A DNA stretch of 64,000 nt from an uncultured Paraprevotella sp. (GTDB taxonomy: Bacteria > Bacteroidota > Bacteroidia > Bacteroidales > Bacteroidaceae): the NCBI GenBank assembly GCA_944320765.1, contig CALUIS010000005.1, positions 86,777-150,776 on the forward strand. The letters are read 5' to 3'. The position numbers and the translations under genes were made by a program. Under the pieces are notes generated by a model. The model had not been told where the DNA came from. It worked only from the letters and a program-made list of their open reading frames with translations, and searched no databases. Below are positions 18,487 to 25,067 of this stretch, piece after piece; positions within the stretch are counted from its first letter, which is position 1, and every line of letters begins with the position of its first letter.

Positions 18487-20037
18487 ATGGAAAAGGAGCG
18501 GATTGCTTCCCTGCTGGAAGCGTTGGGAAAAGGGCTTTACGAGAAAGAGCATCTGCTGGCTTTGGCCTTGTTGGCGGCGGTGGCGGGCGAGGGGCTGTTC
18601 CTGTTGGGGCCGCCGGGGACGGCCAAGAGCATGTTGGCCCGGCGGATGCGGCATGCGTTCCGAGGGGGCAGGTCGTTTGAGTACCTGATGTCGCGCTTCA
18701 GCACGCCGGACGAGATTTTCGGCCCGGTTTCCGTGTCAGCCCTGAAGGACGAGGACCGCTATGTGCGGATGACGGAAGGCTATCTGCCCACGGCCGATGT
18801 GGTTTTTTTGGACGAGATTTGGAAGGCCGGGCCGAGCATCCAGAACGCTTTGCTCACGGTGTTGAACGAGAAGGTTTACCTGAACGGGAGGGAAGAGTTG
18901 AGATTGCCGCTTAAACTTGTGGTGGCGGCTTCCAACGAGTTGCCGGCCGAGGGGGAGAATCTGGAGGCTTTGTGGGATCGTTTCCTGATTCGTTGCGTGG
19001 CGGGGGGAATCAAGGATGAGCGTTTGTTTAATTTGATGATAGCCTCTCCGGGGCATGAGGAGGCGGTGGTACCCGACGGGCTTCGTCTGTCGGAGGGGGA
19101 GCTTGCTGTCTGGGACGGCGGGATAGATGCAGTGGAAATTCCGGATTTTGTCTTCACTTTTGTACATGTTTTCCGTAGCCTGCTGGTGGCCTACAACGAA
19201 TCGGACGAGCGGGCGGAAGCCCCGGCCTTTTACGTGTCGGACCGCCGCTGGAAGAAGATAGTGCGTCTGTGGCGCACGGCGGCTTTCCTCAACGGGCGTT
19301 CGGCGGTCTCCCTGTCGGATTTGCTCCTGTCGGAAGCCTGCCTGTGGGACACCCCGGCGCAGGAGCCGGTTGTGGTGCGGCTGATGAGGGAAGCCTTGGT
19401 GGCAGTCTGCGAGGAGCATGTGGGGTTTCCGCTGCTGTCAGAACGGCTTTCGGCCTTGCGGGAAGAAAGCCGGGAGGCGGCGCGTCCCGTTGCGGCATGG
19501 AAGGTGGTCAAGGCATTTTTCTATCAAGTGCAGTCGTTGTATCCCGGACGAACGGTTCTGGTGTATGTTTCTGAATATGAAGGATTGACGGAGGGAGTGC
19601 CTGCGGCCTTCGTTCTGGTGGAAGACCGGCGGAAGACGGGGGCGCAAATCCTGCGGAAGTACGACAAAAGCCGTTTCCCGGGAGTCTTTCCGAAAGACCT
19701 GCTGCAGGTGTCCCGCACGGCGGAGGGCTTGCAGGTGAATGGGCGCAAGTATGAATTGGTGCGCGAGGAACAGGACGGGGAGGGCTTGCCGGACCGTCGG
19801 GTGGCCGCACCGGCCTTGTCGCTTGAGGCGGTCCGCAGGTTGGAGGCGGAACAGAAGGAAGCCGCCGCACGTTTGGAGGAATGGCAGCAGAGGGAGGAAG
19901 GTTTTGCCAAAGGGCATTTGTTCTTGGACGATGCGCTGCGGGATGTCCTGAAAAATGCTTTCAAGAGAGTGCGTGCGGACATGACTTCACTGCAAATCGA
20001 AAGTCAGGAACTGGGCCATGCGGCAGGATTGCGGTAG
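18487..20037 (+). CDS. ravA: RavA-type MoxR AAA+ ATPase
   Basis: 516-aa MoxR-family AAA+ chaperone. Walker A is GPPGTAKS (near residue 40), Walker B VVFLDEIWKAGPSIQNALL with the MoxR insert, sensor 1 VVAASNELP, and the arginine-finger region ALWDRFLIR. A long C-terminal part follows (about 290-516) with charged helices, like the RavA discontinuous domain. Known: E. coli RavA works with the VWA protein ViaA, affecting respiratory complexes and aminoglycoside sensitivity. The next gene overlaps by 20 bp and is a ViaA-like VWA protein. A GTG 12 bp upstream (18475) is an alternative start. Confidence 0.88.
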   Translation: MEKERIASLLEALGKGLYEKEHLLALALLAAVAGEGLFLLGPPGTAKSMLARRMRHAFRGGRSFEYLMSRFSTPDEIFGPVSVSALKDEDRYVRMTEGYLPTADVVFLDEIWKAGPSIQNALLTVLNEKVYLNGREELRLPLKLVVAASNELPAEGENLEALWDRFLIRCVAGGIKDERLFNLMIASPGHEEAVVPDGLRLSEGELAVWDGGIDAVEIPDFVFTFVHVFRSLLVAYNESDERAEAPAFYVSDRRWKKIVRLWRTAAFLNGRSAVSLSDLLLSEACLWDTPAQEPVVVRLMREALVAVCEEHVGFPLLSERLSALREESREAARPVAAWKVVKAFFYQVQSLYPGRTVLVYVSEYEGLTEGVPAAFVLVEDRRKTGAQILRKYDKSRFPGVFPKDLLQVSRTAEGLQVNGRKYELVREEQDGEGLPDRRVAAPALSLEAVRRLEAEQKEAAARLEEWQQREEGFAKGHLFLDDALRDVLKNAFKRVRADMTSLQIESQELGHAAGLR

Positions 20038-21430
20038 GCGGGACAGGGACACCCGCGTGGAACGATTGTCCGCCCTTTTCTTGCGGCACCTGCGTGAAAT
20101 CGCGGAACAGGTTTATGCGGATGCCTTGGCTTCGGGAGCGGTCCGGCCCGAAGAGGCGGAGGCGGAAATCCAGCGTTATTTTGTGCGGAAGAAATCCGGC
20201 CTGCAGGATGTGTATTCCTATTATGGCGGGCAGTGGGACTATTTCTATCAGCTGGAAATGGCATCCGACGCGGATTTCCTGCCCATGTTGCAGCAGGCCC
20301 GTTCGACCTTCGCCCGCCTTTATTCCCCTTCGGAGCTGGACGTGGCTTTCTATACGGAGCGGATGGTGCGCTATTCCCGCACGGATGTACGTTGGCAGAC
20401 GCTCCGGCAGCATCTGACGGGCAAGTGGCGGCGTTTGCTGGAGGAGTGTGAGGAACGTTACCAACGGGAGCATATCGCACGGTTATGTGAGGATTATTTC
20501 CGGATGGCTTCAGAACAGTCGCGCATGTTGCAGAATGCCGGAAAGGCGGGAGACGGCCTTTCTCCCCGTTTGGCCTGGTTGCAGATGACCGTTTCTCCGG
20601 AACTCCGGTCAAAAATCCGCCAGTTGGCCCAAGTAATCCGTAAAAGCCTTATAATTAAGGAGTTGAATGATGCGCTGGGACGAAAGGAGGCGGATGGGCA
20701 ACGTCGGTATCAGGCTGTGCGGGGACGGGTGCCGGTTGCGCTGTGGCGTCCGGCTTCCCATTCCGACATTGTGGGCATTACGGAGGGGGACAACCTGAAC
20801 GCGTTGCTTCCTGTGGAATATTGTTACTTGGCCGAACCCGTTTTGGAGCCGGTTTTTTACCGCCGTTATGCGGAGAAGAAGCTGGCGGTGTTCGATTCGG
20901 TCTCCCGCCGGGTGGAACGGGCGGATGCTTCGTCGCGGAGCGGGCGGGAGATGCAGAAGCACCGGAGGCGGGGGCCCTTTGTGGTTTGTGTGGACACTTC
21001 CGGTTCGATGGCGGGGGAGCGCGAGGTTTTTTCCAAGTCCATTGTGTTGGCTTTGGCATTGATGGCGGACCGCTTGCGCCGTCCGTGCCGCATCGTTTTT
21101 TTCTCCGACCAGACGGAAACCGTCGATTTGGAGAATCTGTATGACGACCTGCCTGCGTTGGAGGACTTTTTGTGCCGCACGTTCCACGGTGGTTCCGATA
21201 TGGGTTGTGCGATGCGCGACTCCGTGGCGGCATTGATGCGCGAGGATTTCCGCTATGCCGACTTGTTGTGGGTTTCCGATTTTGAGATGGAGCCGCTTTC
21301 TCCGGTGTGGGTGCAGTATGTGGATGAATTGAGGCAACGGGGGATGCGGTTGTATGCGGTGGCTTTCGGTTCTTGTCCCGAGCGGTCGTATGTGGAGTTG
21401 GCCGACCGGGCGTGGCATGTCCGGAGGTGA
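20018..21430 (+). CDS. viaA: ViaA-type VWA domain protein
   Basis: 470 aa, partner of RavA. An N-terminal helical region (about 1-290) is followed by a C-terminal von Willebrand A domain with an intact MIDAS motif DTSGSM (326-331), the downstream FHGGSDMG threonine/serine-loop equivalent and a WVSDFEM strand. No signal peptide is seen, so it acts in the cytoplasm or at the inner membrane face. The 20-bp overlap with ravA implies coupled translation. Last gene of the nhaD operon. Confidence 0.85.
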   Translation: MRQDCGRRDRDTRVERLSALFLRHLREIAEQVYADALASGAVRPEEAEAEIQRYFVRKKSGLQDVYSYYGGQWDYFYQLEMASDADFLPMLQQARSTFARLYSPSELDVAFYTERMVRYSRTDVRWQTLRQHLTGKWRRLLEECEERYQREHIARLCEDYFRMASEQSRMLQNAGKAGDGLSPRLAWLQMTVSPELRSKIRQLAQVIRKSLIIKELNDALGRKEADGQRRYQAVRGRVPVALWRPASHSDIVGITEGDNLNALLPVEYCYLAEPVLEPVFYRRYAEKKLAVFDSVSRRVERADASSRSGREMQKHRRRGPFVVCVDTSGSMAGEREVFSKSIVLALALMADRLRRPCRIVFFSDQTETVDLENLYDDLPALEDFLCRTFHGGSDMGCAMRDSVAALMREDFRYADLLWVSDFEMEPLSPVWVQYVDELRQRGMRLYAVAFGSCPERSYVELADRAWHVRR

Positions 21431-21536
21431 AGAGGTCCTTTCAGGCATATTGAAATGCCGTGAGAATTCTGTATTCGCGAGTGATTCTCCACATCGTGGA
21501 TTTTGCGCGATTCTCGTGGCGGTTTGTATTTTCAAA

Positions 21537-21806
21537 ATGTCACGCTTTCTTTGTTTTAATTTAATTTTGTTTTGCGATTTGCTTGCACTTGCTTCTTTTT
21601 GTTTTGTGATATGGGTTTTTGATGAACGATATGACTTTTATAAGATGTTGTCCGGTTGGGATGAAATAGAAAAATCAGGCCGGGAAAGAGAGACATGTGA
21701 GGAATGCAAAGTGTCATTGTTTGGTGTTTTTTCCTTTCACATAGTTGGATTTTTGCCGGATTCAGTAACGCAGTTGTGTGAAATTCAGGGCAAGTCAGGA
21801 GGCTGA
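21537..21806 (+). CDS. Possible small hydrophobic protein
   Basis: 89-aa ORF starting at ATG 21537. It has an N-terminal hydrophobic, Cys/Phe-rich helix (about 3-27) and a polar C-terminal part with CEEC. No family is recognised and no promoter box was found. Codon use is unlike the neighbouring genes, with few G/C third positions. It may simply be an open stretch in AT-rich DNA. Confidence 0.2.
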   Translation: MSRFLCFNLILFCDLLALASFCFVIWVFDERYDFYKMLSGWDEIEKSGRERETCEECKVSLFGVFSFHIVGFLPDSVTQLCEIQGKSGG

Positions 21807-21825
21807 TTGTTAAAAAACGGCGGCA

Positions 21826-21850
21826 GGAAATGCTCTATACGAGCATTTCC
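21826..21850. repeat. Perfect 10-bp hairpin
   Basis: GGAAATGCTC (21826-21835) and GAGCATTTCC (21841-21850) around a 5-nt loop TATAC. No T-run follows on either strand. Confidence 0.6.
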
Positions 21851-21867
21851 GCGCCGAATTTGCGTTT

Positions 21868-21925
21868 TCTTTGCGGCAAGAAATTTCCGTCTTTCAGCAA
21901 AGAAAGAAATTTCTTGCCGCAAAGA
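21868..21925. repeat. Long 19-bp inverted repeat with nested hairpin
   Basis: The arms 21868-21886 and 21907-21925 are perfectly complementary over 19 bp. Inside, CTTTC (21891-21895) pairs with GAAAG (21902-21906) around AGCAAA, leaving a 4-nt bulge. A second pairing is possible between TTTCCGTCTTT (21884-21894) and AAAGACGGAAA (21921-21931), which excludes the first. Confidence 0.7.
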
Positions 21926-22266
21926 CGGAAAAAGTACTCAGCAAAGCGGTGTTTTTTTGTCAGGAAAGGCGAAAACCGATGGGCTTGGAACGGCTTTTGG
22001 AGGCTAGATGAGGTGGGTTTTCCGACAAGAACGAGCTGACAAAAAGGGCTGTTTGAGGGAGCGGAGCTGACATGGGAGGCCGCTCTATGCGTTTGTTTTC
22101 CCTTTTTGTTTGTCCGTATGGCAGCCAGTTCGTGCATACGCTTACATTTTGTCCTTTCCCTGGCCACGAAATACGCCCGTATTTTCTTTCTTCCTTTCCG
22201 TTGCTCCGGAATATTCGATTCTCGCGTCTTGTGGCTGACATTGTGACAGATGTCTAATGTGGTGGG

Positions 22267-23034
22267 TCAGAAAGAATTCAGTCCGCTGGCATCCACATTG
22301 TTCACGCCGTCAGAGTTGATTTCCGTCTGGTCTGCGGTGCCGGAAAGATACAACTTGCCCACTCCTTTGTTTTGGGCCTTGAGCGAGTTGCAGTCCAGTC
22401 GGGCGCGAATGGTGCCCACGCCTGTGTTCCAAATGCTGATTTCCTTTCCCCTGAAGTCCAGATTCATGTTGCAGACTCCCTTGCAGTTGAGTTGAAGCTC
22501 CGGACTATATATCTGGAATTCAGATTTGTCCACTCCTTTGCAGTTGATATGGGCTGTCTGTGATTCTATCTGTGCCTTGCCCTTGCTCACCCCCTTGATG
22601 TCGTAGGTGAAATTCTTGCAGACCAGTTTTTCGCATTGGAAGTCGGACACGCCGCCCACGTTGATTTCAAAATCGTCCGCCGTCATCTTTCCGGTTCGGA
22701 ATTTCATTACTCCCCCGACATCCAGCCTGTTGATTTCCGGAGCAGTGATTCGCAGATACACTTTCTCTTTGTCGCTCTTTTTCTTGTTCGGTTCCTTTCT
22801 GGCGATGACGAGGGTCTTTCCTTCCTGATAGATGTGTAGCTGTTTCATGGTCTGGTCCGACCCGCTGGCGGTCACGGCATATTCCTTGCCTTGGGTGTAC
22901 TGGATGTCGGCGCAGTATTCGCAGCGGATGTTGTGGAAATTCTTTGCCTCAATCGTGCGGATGTTTCCGTTTTCCTTGAGGTTTGTGGATGACATGCACC
23001 CCATGAGTGTCAATAAAGCTAACAGTTTTTTCAT
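22267..23034 (-). CDS. DUF2807 (GIN-domain) lipoprotein
   Basis: 255 aa. A signal peptide ends in lipobox LMGC with Cys13. The rest is the beta-helical DUF2807/auto-transporter adhesin head GIN domain, seen here as short repeats of the type INCKGVDKSEFQI / LNCKGVCNMNLDF / AQNKGVGKLYLSG, each containing a GV turn. It is a cell-envelope lipoprotein of unknown role, common downstream of ECF sigma factors in Bacteroidetes. Its ATG overlaps the stop of the DUF5024-like gene (ATGA). Last gene of the four-gene operon. Confidence 0.85.
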   Translation of the reverse strand: MKKLLALLTLMGCMSSTNLKENGNIRTIEAKNFHNIRCEYCADIQYTQGKEYAVTASGSDQTMKQLHIYQEGKTLVIARKEPNKKKSDKEKVYLRITAPEINRLDVGGVMKFRTGKMTADDFEINVGGVSDFQCEKLVCKNFTYDIKGVSKGKAQIESQTAHINCKGVDKSEFQIYSPELQLNCKGVCNMNLDFRGKEISIWNTGVGTIRARLDCNSLKAQNKGVGKLYLSGTADQTEINSDGVNNVDASGLNSF

Positions 23035-23438
23035 TGTTTGGAGTTTTTGGGTTGTTTCTTGAAGTTTATGATAATGGTCACTTCCACGTCCATGTGGTTG
23101 TCCGGGTCGTACCTGAGCATGTAGATTCGGGGATGGCCCTGGCTCTCAGTCGTGAGGATGAGGGTGGTCTTGTCCTTGGATACCGTCAGTTGGCTGTCGG
23201 CCGTTTGTGCCTCCTTTTCAAAGGCTTGTTTGAACGGTTTGGCATTCATATTCTTGGATTTCAGTGTGTTTACCACTTTTATGACGGCCCGTGTGGACGG
23301 GTCCCGTTCCACGGCGGAGGTGAAGGTGGACTGCCCCGCGCTGGAGTATTGTCTCACCATCCGGTCGATGCTGTTCTGCGCTCCGGACGGAAGTGCGGTG
23401 CCGGCGAGCAGCAGGAGGATATAGGCTGTTTTCTTCAT
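23031..23438 (-). CDS. DUF5024/DUF4252-like secreted protein
   Basis: 135 aa with a clear Sec signal peptide (MKKTAYILLLLAGTALPSGA, cleavage before QNS). The mature part begins IDRMVRQYSSAGQSTFTSAVERD and ends in a Lys/Gln-rich tail; it resembles the small Bacteroides DUF5024 proteins and is related to DUF4252. The frame extends upstream to 23774, but the ATG at 23438 gives the signal peptide and a 23-bp gap after the sigma-partner gene. No enzymatic motif is seen. Confidence 0.7.
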   Translation of the reverse strand: MKKTAYILLLLAGTALPSGAQNSIDRMVRQYSSAGQSTFTSAVERDPSTRAVIKVVNTLKSKNMNAKPFKQAFEKEAQTADSQLTVSKDKTTLILTTESQGHPRIYMLRYDPDNHMDVEVTIIINFKKQPKNSKQ

Positions 23439-23461
23439 ATAGCGGTCTGTCTTTTCTGTTT

Positions 23462-24028
23462 TTATTCCATGAGTTGCCGGATACGTTCGCGCTCCTTTTC
23501 GTCTTCTATGACGTTCAGGATGTCTGCTTCTGCTGCTTGGATCAGCTTTTCGGCGGACAGGTTTTGTTCTATCCGTTCGGCTTCTGCCAGTGTCCGTTCT
23601 ATTTCCGGGCGGATGCGGGTCAGTTTGTCTGTCCGTACGCCATTCACAATCATGTAGCTGCCTTCGTACCGTGCGGCGAGTTTCCTTTCCTGCCGTGTGT
23701 GGGTTCCCCATCCGATAAGGGCGGCCAACAGGATGGTGGCGGCTGCTTCCAAGCTGTATTTCAGCGCGATGCATCGTGCGTTTTGGGGCTTTTCCGGACG
23801 GGCTTGTCCGGATGTGCCGGGCGTGTCGGATGCAAGGAGGCCGGTCTCGCGTTCGGAAAGCGTCAGGGCGGAAAAGTCCAGGAACATGTCCTTGTAGGGT
23901 TCCAGGTCTTGCGGAATGTCTTTCTGGCGGAAGAAGTCATACAGCTGCCGTTCCTCTTCCAGAGTGGTCATCCCCTTGAAGAAGCGGTCCGTCAGTTCCC
24001 TTATTTCAGTTTCCAGTTTTGCATTCAT
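23462..24028 (-). CDS. Membrane-anchored partner (probable anti-sigma factor)
   Basis: 188 aa encoded directly after the ECF sigma gene with an ATGA overlap. The cytoplasmic N-terminus (about 1-85) includes ELTDRFFKGMTTLEEERQLYDFFRQ, like the short helical region of Bacteroidetes anti-sigma proteins. One transmembrane segment follows (about 95-112, AAATILLAALIGWG), then a charged helical C-terminal part predicted outside. No zinc-binding HxxxCxxC motif is present. The role as anti-sigma factor is inferred from position and topology. Confidence 0.65.
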   Translation of the reverse strand: MNAKLETEIRELTDRFFKGMTTLEEERQLYDFFRQKDIPQDLEPYKDMFLDFSALTLSERETGLLASDTPGTSGQARPEKPQNARCIALKYSLEAAATILLAALIGWGTHTRQERKLAARYEGSYMIVNGVRTDKLTRIRPEIERTLAEAERIEQNLSAEKLIQAAEADILNVIEDEKERERIRQLME

Positions 24029-24504
24029 TCTTCTTTCCTCCTCATATACTGTTTTTTGACAGCCATTCTTGCCCGGCTCAGGGCTTTCCGGACGGCCACT
24101 TCCGTGCTGCCCGTCAGCCGTGCGATTTCTTTCATCTCCATTCCTTCGATATGGCGCAGGCGGAGGATGATCTGTTGCATGTCCGGCAGGGCGCGTACGA
24201 TGTTCATCATGCGTTCGATGCGCTCCGGATGCCCTTCGTCCGTGTCCGGAACGTCGGCCTCCATGCCTTTGAGGGGCGAGACGGGCGGGCGGGAGCGGAT
24301 TCGGTCGATGCAGAGGTTGCGTGTGATGGTGGCGGCCAAGGCCTCGAAAGGCAGTGAAAGCTGGTCGCGCATCGTCCACATTCTCAGCAGGCAATCCTGT
24401 ACGATGTCTTCGCTCTCCTCCTCGCTGCCGACGTGGCGGCGGGCGATGAGAAGCAGGTGCGGGCGTACCCGCGATGCCTCGTGTTGGAATGTCTCTGCCT
24501 CCAT
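24025..24504 (-). CDS. ECF sigma-70 family sigma factor
   Basis: 159 aa with sigma region 2 (about 12-80, including ESEDIVQDCLLRMW and the DNA-melting helix ITRNLCIDRIRSR) and region 4 (about 100-155, LRHIEGMEMKEIARLTGSTEVAVRKALSRAR). It should direct RNA polymerase to a small envelope regulon, including its own operon. The frame extends to 24597, but ATG 24504 (MEAETFQHE) starts just before region 2. It heads the operon with its membrane partner, the DUF5024-like protein and the DUF2807 lipoprotein. Confidence 0.92.
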   Translation of the reverse strand: MEAETFQHEASRVRPHLLLIARRHVGSEEESEDIVQDCLLRMWTMRDQLSLPFEALAATITRNLCIDRIRSRPPVSPLKGMEADVPDTDEGHPERIERMMNIVRALPDMQQIILRLRHIEGMEMKEIARLTGSTEVAVRKALSRARMAVKKQYMRRKEE

Positions 24505-24526
24505 TTCTTTATGGTTTTCTACTGAT

Positions 24527-24554
24527 AGTACGTGAAGATAGCGTTTTTGTGACA
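24527..24554 (-). promoter_or_regulatory. Possible ECF-type promoter of the sigma operon
   Basis: On the minus strand TGTCACA (24554-24548) and CGTACT (24532-24527) are separated by 15 bp, and no TAnnTTTG box is present. This resembles ECF-type -35/-10 elements and would mean autoregulation. Weak, by eye only. Confidence 0.25.
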
Positions 24555-24601
24555 GCGAAAGAAGTTTTTTTTGCGGGAAAATGTGGGGGAGGGACAAAAA
24601 A

Positions 24602-24622
24602 AGCGGGACTTGTCGCCCCGCT
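24602..24622 (-). terminator. Intrinsic terminator (minus strand)
   Basis: On the minus strand AGCGGG pairs with CCCGCT around a 9-nt loop, followed by seven T. It ends transcription coming from the right, 12 bp after the stop of the small-gene remnant. Confidence 0.7.
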
Positions 24623-24633
24623 GATGTGTGTGC

Positions 24634-24752
24634 CTACAGGTCGGAAAGCCATTTCTTTCCCCGTTTGGATTGACCCAAATGGCAATGGCGGCACCGATTA
24701 CGCTTGTGATGATAAATAGAATGCTTAATCCGTCTATCTTTTTCTTATTTAT
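24634..24752 (-). pseudogene. Remnant of a tiny single-span membrane protein gene
   Basis: Reading from 24752 gives ATA AAT AAG AAA AAG..., that is (I)NKKKIDG, then a hydrophobic span SILFIITSVIGAAIAIWV and NPNG. After that the frame breaks: 8 nt (GAAAGAAA) separate it from WLSDL and a TAG. The first codon is ATA where ATG is expected. Gene architecture is complete: -7 box 25 bp upstream, terminator 12 bp downstream, and a K-rich start plus one membrane helix. I read it as a decayed 39-40-residue membrane protein with a lost start and a frameshift. No family is recognised. It could also use an odd start and a -1 slip. Confidence 0.4.
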
Positions 24753-24776
24753 TGATAATCTTGTAACCTATGTATG

Positions 24777-24784
24777 CAAATATA
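24777..24784 (-). promoter_or_regulatory. -7 box of the small-gene remnant
   Basis: Reads TATATTTG on the minus strand, an exact TAnnTTTG, 24 bp before the presumed start at 24752. A -33 box is not evident. Confidence 0.4.
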
Positions 24785-24919
24785 TGTGATGTGAAGACTC
24801 TTTCTCTCTTTCTTTTCCGTCTTTCTTGCTGATTGCAGGCGTAAGACAAATAGCGGTAACACGAGCATGTTTTGGCGAAAAAATAAAGGGCAATGGCGCA
24901 AACCATCACCCTGCGGGGG

Positions 24920-24994
24920 TGATTCCGTTGGGACTCGAACCCAAGACCCACGCCTTAGAAGGGCGTTGCTCTAATCCAGCTGAGCTACGGAACC
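24920..24994 (-). tRNA. tRNA-Arg (TCT)
   Basis: 75-nt cloverleaf on the minus strand. The acceptor stem GGTTCCG pairs with CGGAATC (one G-U), the D arm contains AGCTCAGCTGGATTAGAGC, anticodon loop CTTCTAA has anticodon TCT, and the T arm is TTGGGTTCGAGTCCCAA. The discriminator is A; CCA is not encoded. It reads AGA codons. Confidence 0.96.
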
Positions 24995-25010
24995 GACCTT
25001 AAACCGGCTG

Positions 25011-25018
25011 CAAAGATA
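25011..25018 (-). promoter_or_regulatory. -7 box for tRNA-Arg
   Basis: Reads TATCTTTG on the minus strand (TAnnTTTG), 16 bp upstream of the tRNA 5' end and just after the end of addB. Confidence 0.5.
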
Positions 25019-25067
25019 GGGCTTTATTTCCAATCTTGCAAGCCGTGTGTGCGCTTTTTTGTGCGGC

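Larger units (their letters stand above)
21431..22266. other. AT-rich stretch with hairpins and no firm gene
   Basis: 836 bp between viaA and the convergent DUF2807 gene. It is clearly richer in A/T than its neighbours. It contains one weak ORF (21537-21806) and two strong hairpins (21826-21850 and 21868-21925). ORFs crossing the hairpins on both strands repeat the same short peptide because the DNA is palindromic, so they are not taken as genes. Confidence 0.6.

Noticed and set aside
21830..22039. Small ORFs on both strands through the hairpins at 21826-21925
   Set aside because: Both strands give the same short peptide pattern because the DNA is palindromic; no start context or promoter.
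24745..24951. 68-codon ORF beginning inside tRNA-Arg
   Set aside because: It starts in the tRNA sequence and has no promoter of its own; the overlapping membrane-protein remnant explains the region better.
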